Shown: positions 49,126-58,734 of the stretch, piece by piece
Layout: each line of letters begins with the position of its first letter
Position numbering within the stretch: position 1 is the first letter of the stretch
NCBI RefSeq assembly: GCF_003116015.1
Contig: NZ_LGQZ01000010.1
Location: 1 to 64,000, forward strand
DNA: 64,000 nt
Direction of reading: 5' to 3'
Source of the DNA: Azospirillum sp. TSO22-1
Lineage (GTDB): Bacteria; Pseudomonadota; Alphaproteobacteria; Azospirillales; Azospirillaceae
Notes under the pieces: model-generated
What the model saw: only the letters and a program-made list of their open reading frames with translations
What the model was told of the DNA's origin: nothing
Databases searched by the model: none
Made by a program: the position numbers and the translations under genes

Positions 49126-50064
49126 ATGGTGAACCGAGTGCTCCGCAGCGCGCTGCTGTCGTTCGCGGCCTGCGGCCTGGCCCTGGCCGCGCACGCCCAG
49201 ACTCCCCCGGCGACCCCTCCGGCGCCGGCCGCGACGCAGGCCGCTCCCAACCCGGCCGTCGGCACCGATCCCGTGGTCGCCCGCGTCAACGAGCAGGAAG
49301 TCCGCCTCTCCGACCTGATGCGCCTGGTCAGCCAGCTGCCGCCGCAGGTGCAGCAGATGCCGCTCGACATGATCTACGGCGCGCTGGTGGACCAGCTGGT
49401 GAACCAGAAGCTGATCAGCGCCGCCGGCTACAAGGACGGCCTGGACAAGACCGACGAGACCAAGGCCGAGCTGAAGCAGGCCGAGGAGCGCATCGTGCAG
49501 CGCGCCTTCATCACCAAGTCGGTGCAGTCGCGCATCACGCCCGACAAGCTGGACGCGGCCTACAAGGACTATCTGAAGAACAACCCGCCGCAGGACGAGG
49601 TGAAGGCGTCGCACATCCTCGTCGAGAACGAGGCCGAGGCCAAGGACATCATCGCCCAGCTGGGCAAGGGCGGCGACTTCGCCAAGCTGGCCAAGGAGAA
49701 GTCGAAGGACACCGTGGCGGCGCAGCAGGGCGGCGACCTCGGTTACTTCACCAAGGAGACGATGGTCGAGCCGTTCGCCAACGCCGCCTTCGCCATGAAG
49801 CCCGGCGAGATCAGCAAGGAGCCGGTGAAGACCCAGTTCGGCTATCACGTCATCAAGGTCGAGGACAAGCGCAAGGCGCCGCAGCCGACCCTGGACGAGA
49901 TGAAGCCGCAGCTGGAGAAGGAGATGTCCAAGGACATCGTCACCGCAGTGATCGACGACCTGCGCAAGGGCGCCAAGGTCGAGACCTTCCAGGTCGACGG
50001 CTCGCCGATGCCGAAGGAGGAGCCGGCTCCGGCCGCCAAGCCGGCGGAGCCGACGAAGAAGTAA
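49126..50064 (+). CDS. Periplasmic parvulin-type peptidyl-prolyl isomerase
   Basis: 312 residues with a signal peptide (MVNRVLRSALLSFAACGLALA) and an Ala/Pro-rich linker. A SurA-N-like helical region (about 50-150) precedes a parvulin domain (about 155-250) with VKASHILVENEAEAKDIIAQ, KSKDTVAAQQGGDLGYFTKE, FAMKPGEISKEPVKTQFGYH and VIKVEDKR. It helps outer-membrane and periplasmic proteins fold. The GGAAT... leader carries GGAAGGAA before the ATG. Confidence 0.95.
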   Translation: MVNRVLRSALLSFAACGLALAAHAQTPPATPPAPAATQAAPNPAVGTDPVVARVNEQEVRLSDLMRLVSQLPPQVQQMPLDMIYGALVDQLVNQKLISAAGYKDGLDKTDETKAELKQAEERIVQRAFITKSVQSRITPDKLDAAYKDYLKNNPPQDEVKASHILVENEAEAKDIIAQLGKGGDFAKLAKEKSKDTVAAQQGGDLGYFTKETMVEPFANAAFAMKPGEISKEPVKTQFGYHVIKVEDKRKAPQPTLDEMKPQLEKEMSKDIVTAVIDDLRKGAKVETFQVDGSPMPKEEPAPAAKPAEPTKK

Positions 50065-50078
50065 GCGCCGGCCCTGCT

Positions 50079-50166
50079 GCCCCCACCCCGACCTCCCCCC
50101 GCTGGGCGGGGGGAGGAGCTTAAAAATCCCCTCCTCCGCCCAGCGGGGGAGGGTTAGGGTGGGGGC
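50079..50166. repeat. GC-rich palindromic repeat element
   Basis: Two imperfect arms of about 38 bases, beginning GCCCCCACCC and ending GGGTGGGGGC, surround AGCTTAAAAATCCCC. The internal GCTGGGCGG segment occurs in both arms. Related elements lie at 54953 and 58657; each ends in GTGGGGGCAAG. It lies between the isomerase gene and argJ and probably acts as a terminator as well. Confidence 0.75.
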
Positions 50167-50205
50167 AAGTGTCCTCATCTTAAGAACTGCCCCACGGACC
50201 ACCCC

Positions 50206-51441
50206 ATGGCACTGCCCGTCTCCCCGCTCGCCCCGGCCTCGTTCCCGTCGCTGCCCGTCATTGCCGGCGTGCGCTTCGCCACGACCAACAGCGGCATCCG
50301 ATACAAGGGGCGCGACGACGTCATGCTCGCCGTGCTCGATCCGGGCACCACGGCGGCCGGCGTCCTGACCCGTTCGAAGACCGCGTCGGCGCCCGTGGAG
50401 TGGTGCCGCATGGCGCTGGCGCACGGGCAGGCGCGCGCGGTGGTGGTCAACGCCGGCAACGCCAACGCCTTCACCGGCAAGGCCGGCGACGCCACCGTGC
50501 AGGCCACCGTCAAGGCCGCCGCGGCGCTGGCCGGCTGCGCCCCGGCCGAGGTCTACCTGTCCTCCACCGGCGTGATCGGCATCCCGCTGGCCGCCGACGC
50601 CATCGCCCGCGTGCTCCCCCCCATGGCCGACGGCCTGTCGGAGGGCGCGTGGGAGGGGGCCGCCCGCGCCATCATGACCACCGACACCTTCCCGAAGGGC
50701 TCGACCCGCACCGCGGTGCTGTCGGGCAGGACGGTGACCATCAACGGCTTCTGCAAGGGCTCGGGCATGATCGCGCCGGACATGGCGACGATGCTCGGCT
50801 ACATCTTCACCGACGCGGCGGTCCCGGCGCCGGTGCTGCAGAAGCTGCTGTCGGAGATCAACGAGCGCTCCTTCAACAGCATCACCGTGGACGGCGACAC
50901 CTCGACCTCCGACACCATGCTGCTGTTCGCCACGGGCAAGGCCGGCAACCCGCCTCCGGCGGTCGCCGAGGATCCGGAGCTGGCGGACTTCCGCCGGGCG
51001 CTGGAGGAGGTCTGCCTCGACCTCGCCCAGCAGATCGTGCGCGACGGCGAGGGCGCCACCAAGTTCGTCACCATCACCGTCAAGGGCGCCGACAGCGACG
51101 CCGCCGCCAAGCGCATCGCCCTGACCGTCGCCAACTCGCCGCTGGTGAAGACCGCCATCGCCGGCGAGGACGCCAACTGGGGCCGCATCGTCGCCGCGGT
51201 GGGCCGCGCCGGCGAGCGCGCCGACCGCGACAAGCTGAAGATCTCCATCGGCGGCGTGCTGATCTGCGCCGACGGCATGGAGGTGCCGGGCTACGACGAG
51301 GCGCCGGTCGCTGCGCACATGAAGGGCAAGGAGGTGGACGTCCTGGTCGACCTCGGCCTCGGCGGCAAGGGCACCTCCACCGTGTGGACCTGCGACCTGA
51401 CGCACGGCTACATCGACATCAACGGCAGCTACCGGAGCTGA
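50206..51441 (+). CDS. argJ: Bifunctional ornithine acetyltransferase / N-acetylglutamate synthase
   Basis: 411 residues. The self-cleavage site lies in ARAIMTTDTFPKGSTRTAV, where Thr of the TTDT motif becomes the N-terminal nucleophile of the beta chain; VVVNAGNANAFTGKAGD, YLSSTGVIGIPL and GKGSGMIAPDMATML-type segments are conserved. It moves acetyl from N-acetylornithine to glutamate in arginine synthesis. mutT starts five bases after the stop. Confidence 0.97.
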   Translation: MALPVSPLAPASFPSLPVIAGVRFATTNSGIRYKGRDDVMLAVLDPGTTAAGVLTRSKTASAPVEWCRMALAHGQARAVVVNAGNANAFTGKAGDATVQATVKAAAALAGCAPAEVYLSSTGVIGIPLAADAIARVLPPMADGLSEGAWEGAARAIMTTDTFPKGSTRTAVLSGRTVTINGFCKGSGMIAPDMATMLGYIFTDAAVPAPVLQKLLSEINERSFNSITVDGDTSTSDTMLLFATGKAGNPPPAVAEDPELADFRRALEEVCLDLAQQIVRDGEGATKFVTITVKGADSDAAAKRIALTVANSPLVKTAIAGEDANWGRIVAAVGRAGERADRDKLKISIGGVLICADGMEVPGYDEAPVAAHMKGKEVDVLVDLGLGGKGTSTVWTCDLTHGYIDINGSYRS

Positions 51442-51446
51442 CGGGC

Positions 51447-51905
51447 GTGGATCTCGACGAGCCGACCCCCTGCTTCAATCCCAACTCCACCCCGCCGGCC
51501 GGCACCAAGCGCGTGGTGCTGGTCGTCGCGGTGGCGCTGGTCGATGCCGACGGGCGCGTGCTGCTGGCACAGCGCCCGCCCGGCAAGACGCTGGCCGGCC
51601 TCTGGGAGTTTCCCGGCGGCAAGGTGCACGCCGACGAGACGCCGGAGGCCGCGCTGGTGCGCGAGCTGAAGGAGGAGCTGGACATCGACACGGCGGCCAG
51701 CTGCCTTGCCCCCTTCACCTTCGCCTCGCACACCTACGAGGACTTCCACCTGCTGATGCCGCTGTATATCTGCCGGGTGTGGAACGGCACGGTGCGGCCG
51801 CTGGAGGGGCAGAAGCTGGCCTGGGTCATCCCGAACCGCATAGGCGACTACCCCATGCCGCCGGCCGACGTGCCGCTGGTGGCGATGCTGCGGGACCTGC
51901 TGTAA
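51447..51905 (+). CDS. mutT: MutT 8-oxo-dGTP diphosphatase-like Nudix hydrolase
   Basis: 152 residues from a GTG at 51447, coupled to argJ. The Nudix box is WEFPGGKVHADETPEAALVR followed by ELKEELDI, complete (GX5EX7REUXEEXGU with Asp for Gly near the end). VVAVALVDADGRVLLAQRPP and LAWVIPNRIGDYPMPPADVP are typical of MutT. It should hydrolyse 8-oxo-dGTP. Confidence 0.94.
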   Translation: MDLDEPTPCFNPNSTPPAGTKRVVLVVAVALVDADGRVLLAQRPPGKTLAGLWEFPGGKVHADETPEAALVRELKEELDIDTAASCLAPFTFASHTYEDFHLLMPLYICRVWNGTVRPLEGQKLAWVIPNRIGDYPMPPADVPLVAMLRDLL

Positions 51906-51926
51906 CGCGCCGCGGAAGGGACGTGC

Positions 51927-52865
51927 TCACCCCAGCGCCGCGTGCGCCAGGGTGCGCACGGCGATCCCCACGCAGGCGCCGCCCACGGCGGGCTTCCACA
52001 CCGCGGCCACCCGCGGTTCGGCCGACGCCAGCACCGCCACGCCCGCCACGTCCAGCGGGTGGATCAGGAAGCCGGCGCTGCGGTTCAGCGCCTCCGCGCC
52101 GATCCGGCCGTGCCGCAGCAACTCGTCCACCACGCCCAGCATGGCCGAGCCGCCGGCCACGTATTTGGTCAGCGCCGGCAGGATCAGCGCCGTGTCGATG
52201 CCCAGCAGCCCCAGCCCCGGCGCCAGCAGCCGGGTCAACGCGTCCACCGCGCCGGAGTTGCGCAGAGCGGCCACCACCACCAGCGCCAGCACCATCATCG
52301 GCAGCGCGGTCAGCGTGATGCGGAAGGCCTCAGCGCCGGCGCGGTTGATGACGTCCAGCGTGCCCTTCGTGCCTTCCGCCTGGGCGTGGTGCGGGGAATC
52401 GTCGGTCAGCCGCTCGGCGGTGGACAGGCGGCGCCCGAAGCCGTGGTAGGTCGCCGCCGTCGCCACCAGCCCGCCGAGCAGCGAGAAGCCCAGCACCGGC
52501 CAGACGCGCAGCCCCAGCGCCGCCATGGGGAACACGGCGTTCGCCTGGGCCATGGCGAGCACCATGGCGAAGGCCGCCGCCAGATGCCGGTCGGAGGTGC
52601 CGCGCTGCTCCATCATGGCGAGCGTCGCCACCGGAGCGGCGAAGTTGACGAAATTGATCTGCAACGCGGCGAACACGCCGAGCCCGGTCAGCCCGATCGG
52701 CCGCAGCACCGGCGCCAGCCGCGCCACCAGCCAGTCCATCGCCCCCTTGGCTTCCAGCAGGCGCATGATGGACAGCATCACCACCATCACCGGCAGCAGC
52801 ACGAAGAAGGACAGCTCGACCGCCGAGCGGCCGGCGGGGAGGATGACGTCGCCGATGGGGTTCAT
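51927..52865 (-). CDS. Nucleoside-recognition (Gate) domain membrane protein
   Basis: 312 residues, eight or more membrane helices in two related halves (about 20-150 and 185-300). VELSFFVLLPVMVVMLSIMR and GLTGLGVFAALQINFVNFAA in the first, and ALTKYVAGGSAMLGVVDELL in the second, fit the Gate/nucleoside-recognition family that includes SpmA/SpmB and FeoB parts. The transported substrate is unknown. Confidence 0.85.
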   Translation of the reverse strand: MNPIGDVILPAGRSAVELSFFVLLPVMVVMLSIMRLLEAKGAMDWLVARLAPVLRPIGLTGLGVFAALQINFVNFAAPVATLAMMEQRGTSDRHLAAAFAMVLAMAQANAVFPMAALGLRVWPVLGFSLLGGLVATAATYHGFGRRLSTAERLTDDSPHHAQAEGTKGTLDVINRAGAEAFRITLTALPMMVLALVVVAALRNSGAVDALTRLLAPGLGLLGIDTALILPALTKYVAGGSAMLGVVDELLRHGRIGAEALNRSAGFLIHPLDVAGVAVLASAEPRVAAVWKPAVGGACVGIAVRTLAHAALG

Positions 52866-53045
52866 GGGGTCCGGATTCGCCGTTTCCGCATTCCTAGCGG
52901 CTGACGCCGGACGCGCAACCCCGCATCGTGGTCGCGCCGATGTTCCCCTCCCATGCGACATTGCCGCTTCACGAATCGGACATCCTGTGCCACATCATAG
53001 GCCTTGTATCGAGGCTGGGCTTACGGCCACCGGATTTAGCATCGG

Positions 53046-54947
53046 ATGAGCGTGGACACGCTGTTCTCCAGAGACACCGACCCAGGTCAGGCCAACGGGG
53101 CGCTGGACGTCCTGCGCAGCGTGTTCGGCTACGACGCGTTCCGCGGCCAGCAGGCGGACATCATCAACCACGTGATCGCCGGGAACGACGCGCTGGTGCT
53201 GATGCCGACCGGCGGCGGCAAGTCGCTGTGCTACCAGATCCCGGCGCTGGTGCGGACGGGCGTCACCATCGTGGTGTCGCCGCTGATCGCGCTGATGCGC
53301 GACCAGGTGACGGCGCTGCGCCAGCTCGGCGTGCGGGCGGCGTTCCTCAACTCGTCGCTGGGCGCCGGCGAGGCGCGCGAGGTCGAGCGCGCCATGGTCA
53401 ACGGCGACATCGACCTCGTCTACGTGGCGCCCGAGCGTCTGGTCACCGAGCGCTTCCTCGACCTGCTGGACCGCACCGAGCTGGCGCTGTTCGCGCTGGA
53501 CGAGGCGCACTGCGTGTCGCAGTGGGGGCACGATTTCCGCCCCGAGTACCTGCAGCTGTCGGTGCTGCACGAGCGCCATCCGATGGTGCCGCGCATCGCG
53601 CTGACGGCCACCGCCGACGCGCAGACCCGCGCCGAGATCGCCGACAAGCTGAACCTGACCGAGGCGCGGGTCTTCCTCTCCTCGTTCGACCGGCCGAACA
53701 TCACCTACCGCGTCCTGCCGAAGAAGTCGGAGCGCCAGCAACTCCTCGCCTTCCTGCGCGAGAATCACCCCGAGGATGCCGGCATCGTCTACTGCATGTC
53801 GCGGGCGAAGGTGGAGGACGTGGCGCAGTGGCTGAACAGCCAGGGGCGTGAGGCGCTGCCCTACCACGCCGGCCTGCCGGCCGAGGTGCGCGAGGCGAAC
53901 CAGGACCTGTTCATCAAGGGTGAAGGCATCACCATGGTGGCGACGGTCGCCTTTGGCATGGGCATCGACAAGCCGAATGTCCGCTTCGTCGCCCACCTCG
54001 ACCCGCCCAAGAGCCTGGAGGCCTACTACCAGGAAACCGGCCGCGGCGGGCGCGACGGGTTGCCGGCCAACGCCTGGATGGTCTACGGCATGGCCGACGT
54101 GGTGCAGATGCGCCAGATGATGGAGCAGTCGGAAGCCGCCGAGACGCACCGCCGCGTCGAGCGCTCCAAGCTGGAGGCGCTGCTCGGCTTCTGCGAGACG
54201 GCGACCTGCCGCCGGCAGGCGCTGCTCAATTACTTCGGCGAGCGCATGGCCGAGCCCTGCGGCAACTGCGACACCTGCCTGGAGCCGGTCGAGAGCTGGG
54301 ACGGCACCGTCGTCGCGCAGAAGGCGTTGAGCGCCGCCTACCGCACCGGCCAGCGCTACGGCGTCGGGCATCTGGTGGACGTGCTGCTCGGCAATGCGAC
54401 GGAAAAGGCGACTCAGCAGCGCCACGACCAGTTGAAGACCTTCGGCTGCGGCAAGGAGCTGTCCAAGACGGAGTGGAGTTCGGTGTTCCGCCAGCTGGTC
54501 GCCGGCGGCCTGCTGACCGTGGACATGGAGGGGTACGGCAGCCTGCACCTGACCGACGCCGGCGTCGCGGTGCTCAAGGGCCAACGCGCGGTGACGCTGC
54601 GCAAGGACCCGGTGGTGGAGAAGCGCCGCTCGGTGCACGACGCGATGCGCCGGCAGGTGGGGCGCGGCGGTGGCCGGAGCGGCGACGGCGTGTCGCGGGG
54701 CGGGGCGCGCGGCACCCTCAGCCCGGCGGACGACGTGCTGTGGCACGCGCTGCGCGCCTGCCGGCTGGAGCTGGCGCGCGACCAGGGCGTGCCGCCCTAC
54801 GTGATCTTCCACGACTCGACGCTGCTGGAGATGGTCGAGCAGAAGCCGCTCGACCGGCAGACGTTCGCCCGGCTGCCCGGCGTGGGGTCGCGGAAGCTCG
54901 ATCTTTATGCGGATTCCTTCCTGGACGTGATCCACAAGCACACCTGA
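53046..54947 (+). CDS. recQ: ATP-dependent DNA helicase RecQ
   Basis: 633 residues. Motif I is [16 protein letters not shown], motif II (DEAH) is [20 protein letters not shown], motif VI lies in [18 protein letters not shown]. The zinc-binding region has [20 protein letters not shown] and CGNCDTC. The RQC winged helix follows, and the C-terminal HRDC domain (about 555-633) has [20 protein letters not shown]. It unwinds DNA in recombination and replication repair. Confidence 0.97.
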   Translation: MSVDTLFSRDTDPGQANGALDVLRSVFGYDAFRGQQADIINHVIAGNDALVLMPTGGGKSLCYQIPALVRTGVTIVVSPLIALMRDQVTALRQLGVRAAFLNSSLGAGEAREVERAMVNGDIDLVYVAPERLVTERFLDLLDRTELALFALDEAHCVSQWGHDFRPEYLQLSVLHERHPMVPRIALTATADAQTRAEIADKLNLTEARVFLSSFDRPNITYRVLPKKSERQQLLAFLRENHPEDAGIVYCMSRAKVEDVAQWLNSQGREALPYHAGLPAEVREANQDLFIKGEGITMVATVAFGMGIDKPNVRFVAHLDPPKSLEAYYQETGRGGRDGLPANAWMVYGMADVVQMRQMMEQSEAAETHRRVERSKLEALLGFCETATCRRQALLNYFGERMAEPCGNCDTCLEPVESWDGTVVAQKALSAAYRTGQRYGVGHLVDVLLGNATEKATQQRHDQLKTFGCGKELSKTEWSSVFRQLVAGGLLTVDMEGYGSLHLTDAGVAVLKGQRAVTLRKDPVVEKRRSVHDAMRRQVGRGGGRSGDGVSRGGARGTLSPADDVLWHALRACRLELARDQGVPPYVIFHDSTLLEMVEQKPLDRQTFARLPGVGSRKLDLYADSFLDVIHKHT

Positions 54948-54952
54948 CCAAA

Positions 54953-55024
54953 CCCCCTTCCTCCCGCGCCTTCGGCGCGGGCCCCTCCTTCCTCCGCTGG
55001 GCGGGGGAGGGCAGGGGTGGGGGC
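54953..55024. repeat. GC-rich palindromic repeat element
   Basis: The region between recQ and the permease gene holds CCCGCGCC-TTCG-GGCGCGGG, a strong hairpin, followed by CCGCTGGGCGGGGGAGGG and the shared ending GGGGTGGGGGC. It is a diverged copy of the element at 50079 and may terminate recQ transcription. Confidence 0.65.
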
Positions 55025-55090
55025 AAGTGTTTGACGCCAGCGTCAACTCGCGCTATGCGTCGTCGCCTTCAATAGGATCGAGAACCACCG

Positions 55091-56404
55091 ATGACCGCCG
55101 TCACCCGCGACCGGGTGCTGGACGTCCACGAGCGTCCGGCGCCGGCCACCTTCGTCCTGCTCAGCCTGCAGCACCTGTTCGCCATGTTCGGCGCCAACGT
55201 GCTGGTCCCCATCCTCACCGGGCTGGACCCGGCGGTCGGCCTCGTGTCGTCGGGGCTGGGCACGCTGATCTACCTGGGCTTCACCAAGTGGCGGCTGCCG
55301 GCGTACCTCGGCTCGTCCTTCGCCTTCATCGGGCCGATCCTCACCGCCACCGCCATCGGCGGCACCGGCGGCGCCCTGGTCGGCGCCTGCGCGGCGGGCG
55401 CGGTCTACGTGATCGTCGCCTTCCTCATCAAGGGTTTCGGCGTGCGCTGGCTGCTCGCCATCCTGCCGCCGATCGTCATCGGGCCGGTGATCGTGGTGAT
55501 CGGGCTGGGCCTCGCCTCTGTGGCCGTGGGCATGGCGCAGAACACCGCGGGCGGCGGTGCCTACAGCCTGCCGCACTTCCTGATCGCGCTGTTCACGCTG
55601 GGCAGCATCTTCGTCTACTCCATCGTGCTGCGCGGCTTCTTCACCGTGGTGCCGATCCTGCTGGGCATCGTCACCGGCTACCTTGCGGCGCTGGCCGCCG
55701 GGCTGGTGGACTTCGCCCCCATCGCCGCCGCGCCGTGGTTCCAGGTGCCGGGCTTCCACCTGCTGTTCTCGAACATGAAGGAAGGCGCCTCGGCCATCGC
55801 GATGATCCTGATGATCGCGCCGGTCGCCCTGGTCACCATCGCCGAGCACATCGGCGGCCAGATCGTGCTGAGCCGCGTGGTGGGGCGCAACTTCATCAAG
55901 GACCCGGGCCTGCACCGCTCGATCCTCGGCGACGGAGTCGCGACGATGGTGGCGGGCGCCATCGGCGGCCCGCCGGCCACCACCTACGGCGAGAACATCG
56001 GCGTGCTGGCGGTGACGCGCATCTTCAGCGTCTGGGTCATCGGCGGGGCGGCGACCATGGCGATCATCCTGGGCTTCGTCGGCAAGCTGTCGGCCTTCCT
56101 GGCGACCATCCCGACGGCGGTGATGGGCGGTGTGTCGATCGCGCTGTTCGGCGTCATCGCGTCCTCGGGCATCCGCACGCTGATCGAGGGCAAGGTCGAC
56201 CTGGGCGACAAGCGCAACCTGCTGATCTCCTCGACCATCCTGGTGATCGGCATTGGCGGCGCGTCGCTGAAGTTCGGCGACGGCGGCTTCGTGGTGTCGT
56301 CGATGGCGCTGTCGGCGCTGATGGGGGTGCTGCTGAACGCCCTGCTGCCGGGCCGCGGCACCGGCGAGGAGGCGGAGGAGATCCTGTCCTCCAGCCACGT
56401 GTAA
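55091..56404 (+). CDS. uraA: Uracil-type permease (NCS2/UraA family)
   Basis: 437 residues with about 12-14 membrane helices. LSLQHLFAMFGANVLVPILT, the family signature near the N terminus, YLGSSFAFIGPI, IAEHIGGQIVLSR and GGPPATTYGENIGVLAVTR match UraA closely, including the substrate-binding Glu in AEHIG and the TTYGEN loop. It should import uracil with protons. No pyrimidine gene is adjacent. Confidence 0.93.
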   Translation: MTAVTRDRVLDVHERPAPATFVLLSLQHLFAMFGANVLVPILTGLDPAVGLVSSGLGTLIYLGFTKWRLPAYLGSSFAFIGPILTATAIGGTGGALVGACAAGAVYVIVAFLIKGFGVRWLLAILPPIVIGPVIVVIGLGLASVAVGMAQNTAGGGAYSLPHFLIALFTLGSIFVYSIVLRGFFTVVPILLGIVTGYLAALAAGLVDFAPIAAAPWFQVPGFHLLFSNMKEGASAIAMILMIAPVALVTIAEHIGGQIVLSRVVGRNFIKDPGLHRSILGDGVATMVAGAIGGPPATTYGENIGVLAVTRIFSVWVIGGAATMAIILGFVGKLSAFLATIPTAVMGGVSIALFGVIASSGIRTLIEGKVDLGDKRNLLISSTILVIGIGGASLKFGDGGFVVSSMALSALMGVLLNALLPGRGTGEEAEEILSSSHV

Positions 56405-56420
56405 TAAGGAAGGCCCTTTC

Positions 56421-56441
56421 GCACATTGCTGCGCAATGTGC
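56421..56441 (+). terminator. Hairpin after the permease gene
   Basis: GCACATTGC pairs with GCAATGTGC over a 3-base loop, 17 nt past the permease stop. No U-tract follows directly. It stands next to a second, longer hairpin. Confidence 0.5.
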
Positions 56442-56455
56442 TGTCGGGCGGCGCA

Positions 56456-56493
56456 CCGAAGGCGTTTGATGGGAAGCCATCAAACGCCTTCGG
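56456..56493. terminator. Perfect 17-bp hairpin between convergent genes
   Basis: CCGAAGGCGTTTGATGG pairs without mismatch with CCATCAAACGCCTTCGG around the loop GAAG. It lies between the end of the permease gene and the end of the 87-residue gene, so it can act on both transcripts. Confidence 0.7.
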
Positions 56494-56495
56494 CA

Positions 56496-56759
56496 TCAGT
56501 GGCGGAGGCCGAACCCCCGGCCGCTGAGCGCGACGTCGGCGTTGAAACCCTCGGCGACGCGATCGTCGCCGCCCGAGGCGAGGCAGAGCGTGACGTTGAT
56601 GGCGGACAGGATCGCCTGATCGATCTGCTCGGGTCGCGCGTTGTAGCGCTTGATGGCGTGAAGGGCGCGAGAAACGGACTGGGCCACGGCGCGATCTCCA
56701 AGAGCGTCTCCCGCGGGCTTATGGCCAAGCCCAAGTCTCCGCAAGGGAAGCGCAACCAT
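56496..56759 (-). CDS. Small hypothetical protein (87 aa)
   Basis: 87 residues from the ATG at 56759 with GCAGGAAAC directly upstream. Central helices VAQSVSRALHAIKRYNARPE and QIDQAILSAINVTLCLASGG look protein-like. No family is recognised and there is no membrane segment. The 17-bp hairpin follows its stop. Confidence 0.55.
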   Translation of the reverse strand: MVALPLRRLGLGHKPAGDALGDRAVAQSVSRALHAIKRYNARPEQIDQAILSAINVTLCLASGGDDRVAEGFNADVALSGRGFGLRH

Positions 56760-56849
56760 GTTTCCTGCGAAGCTTCGAGCCGATTCGCTTAACCGCGCGT
56801 AAACGCCGGACCTGTACCGGTGGCATACCTCCTCCTTGGAAGAAGACGG

Positions 56850-57461
56850 CTATCCGTTTACTTGAAGCGCGACGATTTCGACGCGCCGGTTCTCCGGCGC
56901 GCGGGGATTGGCGGAGTCGATGGGCTCGCGCTTGCCCATGCCGATGGCGTCCAGCCGGGCGGCGGCGATTCTGCGGACGCGCACAAGGTAGTCCTTCACC
57001 GCCGCCGCGCGGCGGCGCGACAGCTCAAGGTTTCCGGCGTCGGAGCCGACGTCGTCGGTATGGCCGACGATGCGGAAGCGCACCGTCTCCGCCCCCGAGT
57101 CCGCCATCACCGCCGCCACGCGATCGAGCACCGCCTGCGATTCGGGCCGGATGCGCGCCGAGCCGAAGTCGAAGTTGATGAGGAACGCCGCCTTGCGCTC
57201 CACCACCGTTGTCGGTGCCGGCGTCGGCGCGGCTGGCGCAACGACGACCGGCGGCGGCACCGGCGCCGGGGGCGGCGCCACCGGACCGGCGGGCGTAGCG
57301 GGAGCCACCACGAGGGCCGGCGGGCAGCCCGGCGGCGCCGAGCCGAGCAGCGCGCGGGCGATCTGGCACTCGCTGGGGTTGGTGCCGAGCATCACCGGCG
57401 CCTCGGCGGCCCAGGCGTTCATGGGCGCCAGCAGCGCCGCCATCCACCATCCCACGCGCAT
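56850..57461 (-). CDS. OmpA-family exported protein
   Basis: 203 residues with a signal peptide (about 1-19), a Pro/Ala-rich linker (about 50-85) and an OmpA-type peptidoglycan-binding domain (about 90-203): FLINFDFGSARIRPESQAVL, RFRIVGHTDDVGSDAGNLEL, SRRRAAAVKDYLV and NPRAPENRRVEIV. The ligand-binding Asp and Arg are present. GGGAGGGG precedes the ATG. It would tether an envelope component to the cell wall. Confidence 0.92.
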   Translation of the reverse strand: MRVGWWMAALLAPMNAWAAEAPVMLGTNPSECQIARALLGSAPPGCPPALVVAPATPAGPVAPPPAPVPPPVVVAPAAPTPAPTTVVERKAAFLINFDFGSARIRPESQAVLDRVAAVMADSGAETVRFRIVGHTDDVGSDAGNLELSRRRAAAVKDYLVRVRRIAAARLDAIGMGKREPIDSANPRAPENRRVEIVALQVNG

Positions 57462-57619
57462 CCGCCCCTCCCCGCCATGGACCGGCGGCATTGTCGGTCA
57501 AGCCCCTGCGTGGGTCAAACGGGGCAACTCTGTTGCGCATACCGGCTGTGGCTTGACGCGATCATGCCTGATACCATCCGCGCCCGAATGGAAATGGCAC
57601 GCAAGGGAGGGATGCCGCA

Positions 57620-58645
57620 ATGAAGTCGATGAAGGCGCTGTTGGCCGGTCTGGCGCTGGCCGCGCTCGTTCTGCCGGGCGCCGCGGTGGCGGCGGATTAC
57701 AAGGCCGAGTACAAGCTGTCCACCGTGCTGGGCAAGCCGTTCCCCTGGGGCGTCTCCGGCGACCGCTGGGCCGAGCTGGTGAAGGAGAAGACCAGCGGGC
57801 GCATCACCATCAAGATGTACCCGGGCACGTCGCTGGTGAACGGCGACCAGACCAAGGAATTCACCGCGCTGCGCCAGGGCGTGATCGACCTCGCCGTCGG
57901 CTCGACCATCAACTGGTCGCCGCAGGTGAAGGAGCTGAACCTCTTCGCCTTGCCCTTCCTGATGCCGGACCACAAGGCCATCGACGCGCTGACCCAGGGC
58001 CCGGTCGGCAAGCAGCTGTTCGACCTGCTGGCGACCAAGGACGTGGTGCCGCTGGCCTGGGGCGAGAACGGCTTCCGCGAGCTGTCCAACTCCAAGAAGG
58101 CGGTGGCCACGCCCGACGACCTTAAAGGCCTGAAGATCCGCGTCGTCGGCTCGCCGCTGTTCCTCGACACCTTCAGCGCGCTGGGCGCCAACCCGACGCA
58201 GATGAGCTGGGCCGACGCGCAGCCGGCGCTGTCCACCAGCGCCGTGGATGGCCAGGAAAACCCGCTGGCGATCTTCACCGCCGCCAAGCTGCCGACGCTG
58301 AACCAGAAGCACCTGACGCTGTGGGGCTACGTCGCCGACCCGCTGATCTTCGTGGTCAACAAGGAGGTCTGGAACAGCTGGTCCAAGGAGGACCAGGAGG
58401 CCGTGCGCGCCGCCGCCCTCCAGGCCGGCCAAGAGGGGATCGCGCTGGCCCGCAAGGGCATCACCGCGGGCGACGACAGCCTGATCAAGGAGATCAAGGC
58501 GCAGGGCGTCGACGTGGTGCAGCTGACCCCCGACCAGCAGAAGGCCTTCCAGAAAGCGACCCGCCCGGTCTTCGACAAGTGGGTCCAGACCATCGGCCCG
58601 GCGCTGGTCAAGCAGGCGGAAGAGTCGATCGCCGCCCGGAAGTAA
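57620..58645 (+). CDS. TRAP transporter substrate-binding protein (DctP family)
   Basis: 341 residues with a signal peptide (about 1-24). DctP motifs include GDRWAELVKEKTSGRITIKM, FTALRQGVIDLAVGSTINWS, GLKIRVVGSPLFLDTFSALG and VDGQENPLAIFTAAKL. The Arg in KIRVVGSP should hold the substrate carboxylate. GGGAGGG precedes the ATG. First of a dctP-dctQ-dctM operon; the ligand, a carboxylic acid, cannot be specified. Confidence 0.95.
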   Translation: MKSMKALLAGLALAALVLPGAAVAADYKAEYKLSTVLGKPFPWGVSGDRWAELVKEKTSGRITIKMYPGTSLVNGDQTKEFTALRQGVIDLAVGSTINWSPQVKELNLFALPFLMPDHKAIDALTQGPVGKQLFDLLATKDVVPLAWGENGFRELSNSKKAVATPDDLKGLKIRVVGSPLFLDTFSALGANPTQMSWADAQPALSTSAVDGQENPLAIFTAAKLPTLNQKHLTLWGYVADPLIFVVNKEVWNSWSKEDQEAVRAAALQAGQEGIALARKGITAGDDSLIKEIKAQGVDVVQLTPDQQKAFQKATRPVFDKWVQTIGPALVKQAEESIAARK

Positions 58646-58656
58646 CGCCCGGTGTT

Positions 58657-58708
58657 GCCCCTCTCCCAACCTTCCCCCGCTTCGCAGGGGGAGGGCTGGG
58701 GTGGGGGC
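58657..58708. repeat. GC-rich palindromic repeat element between dctP and dctQ
   Basis: GCCCCTCTCCCAACCTTCCCCC and the partly complementary GGGGGAGGGCTGGGGTGGGGGC flank GCTTCGCA (each arm shown in part only by its first and last bases here). It ends in the same GTGGGGGCAAG as the copies at 50079 and 54953. Placed inside the TRAP operon, it may lower expression of the membrane subunits relative to the binding protein. Confidence 0.65.
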
Positions 58709-58734
58709 AAGCATCTCCCTGAGCAAGAGCCCCC

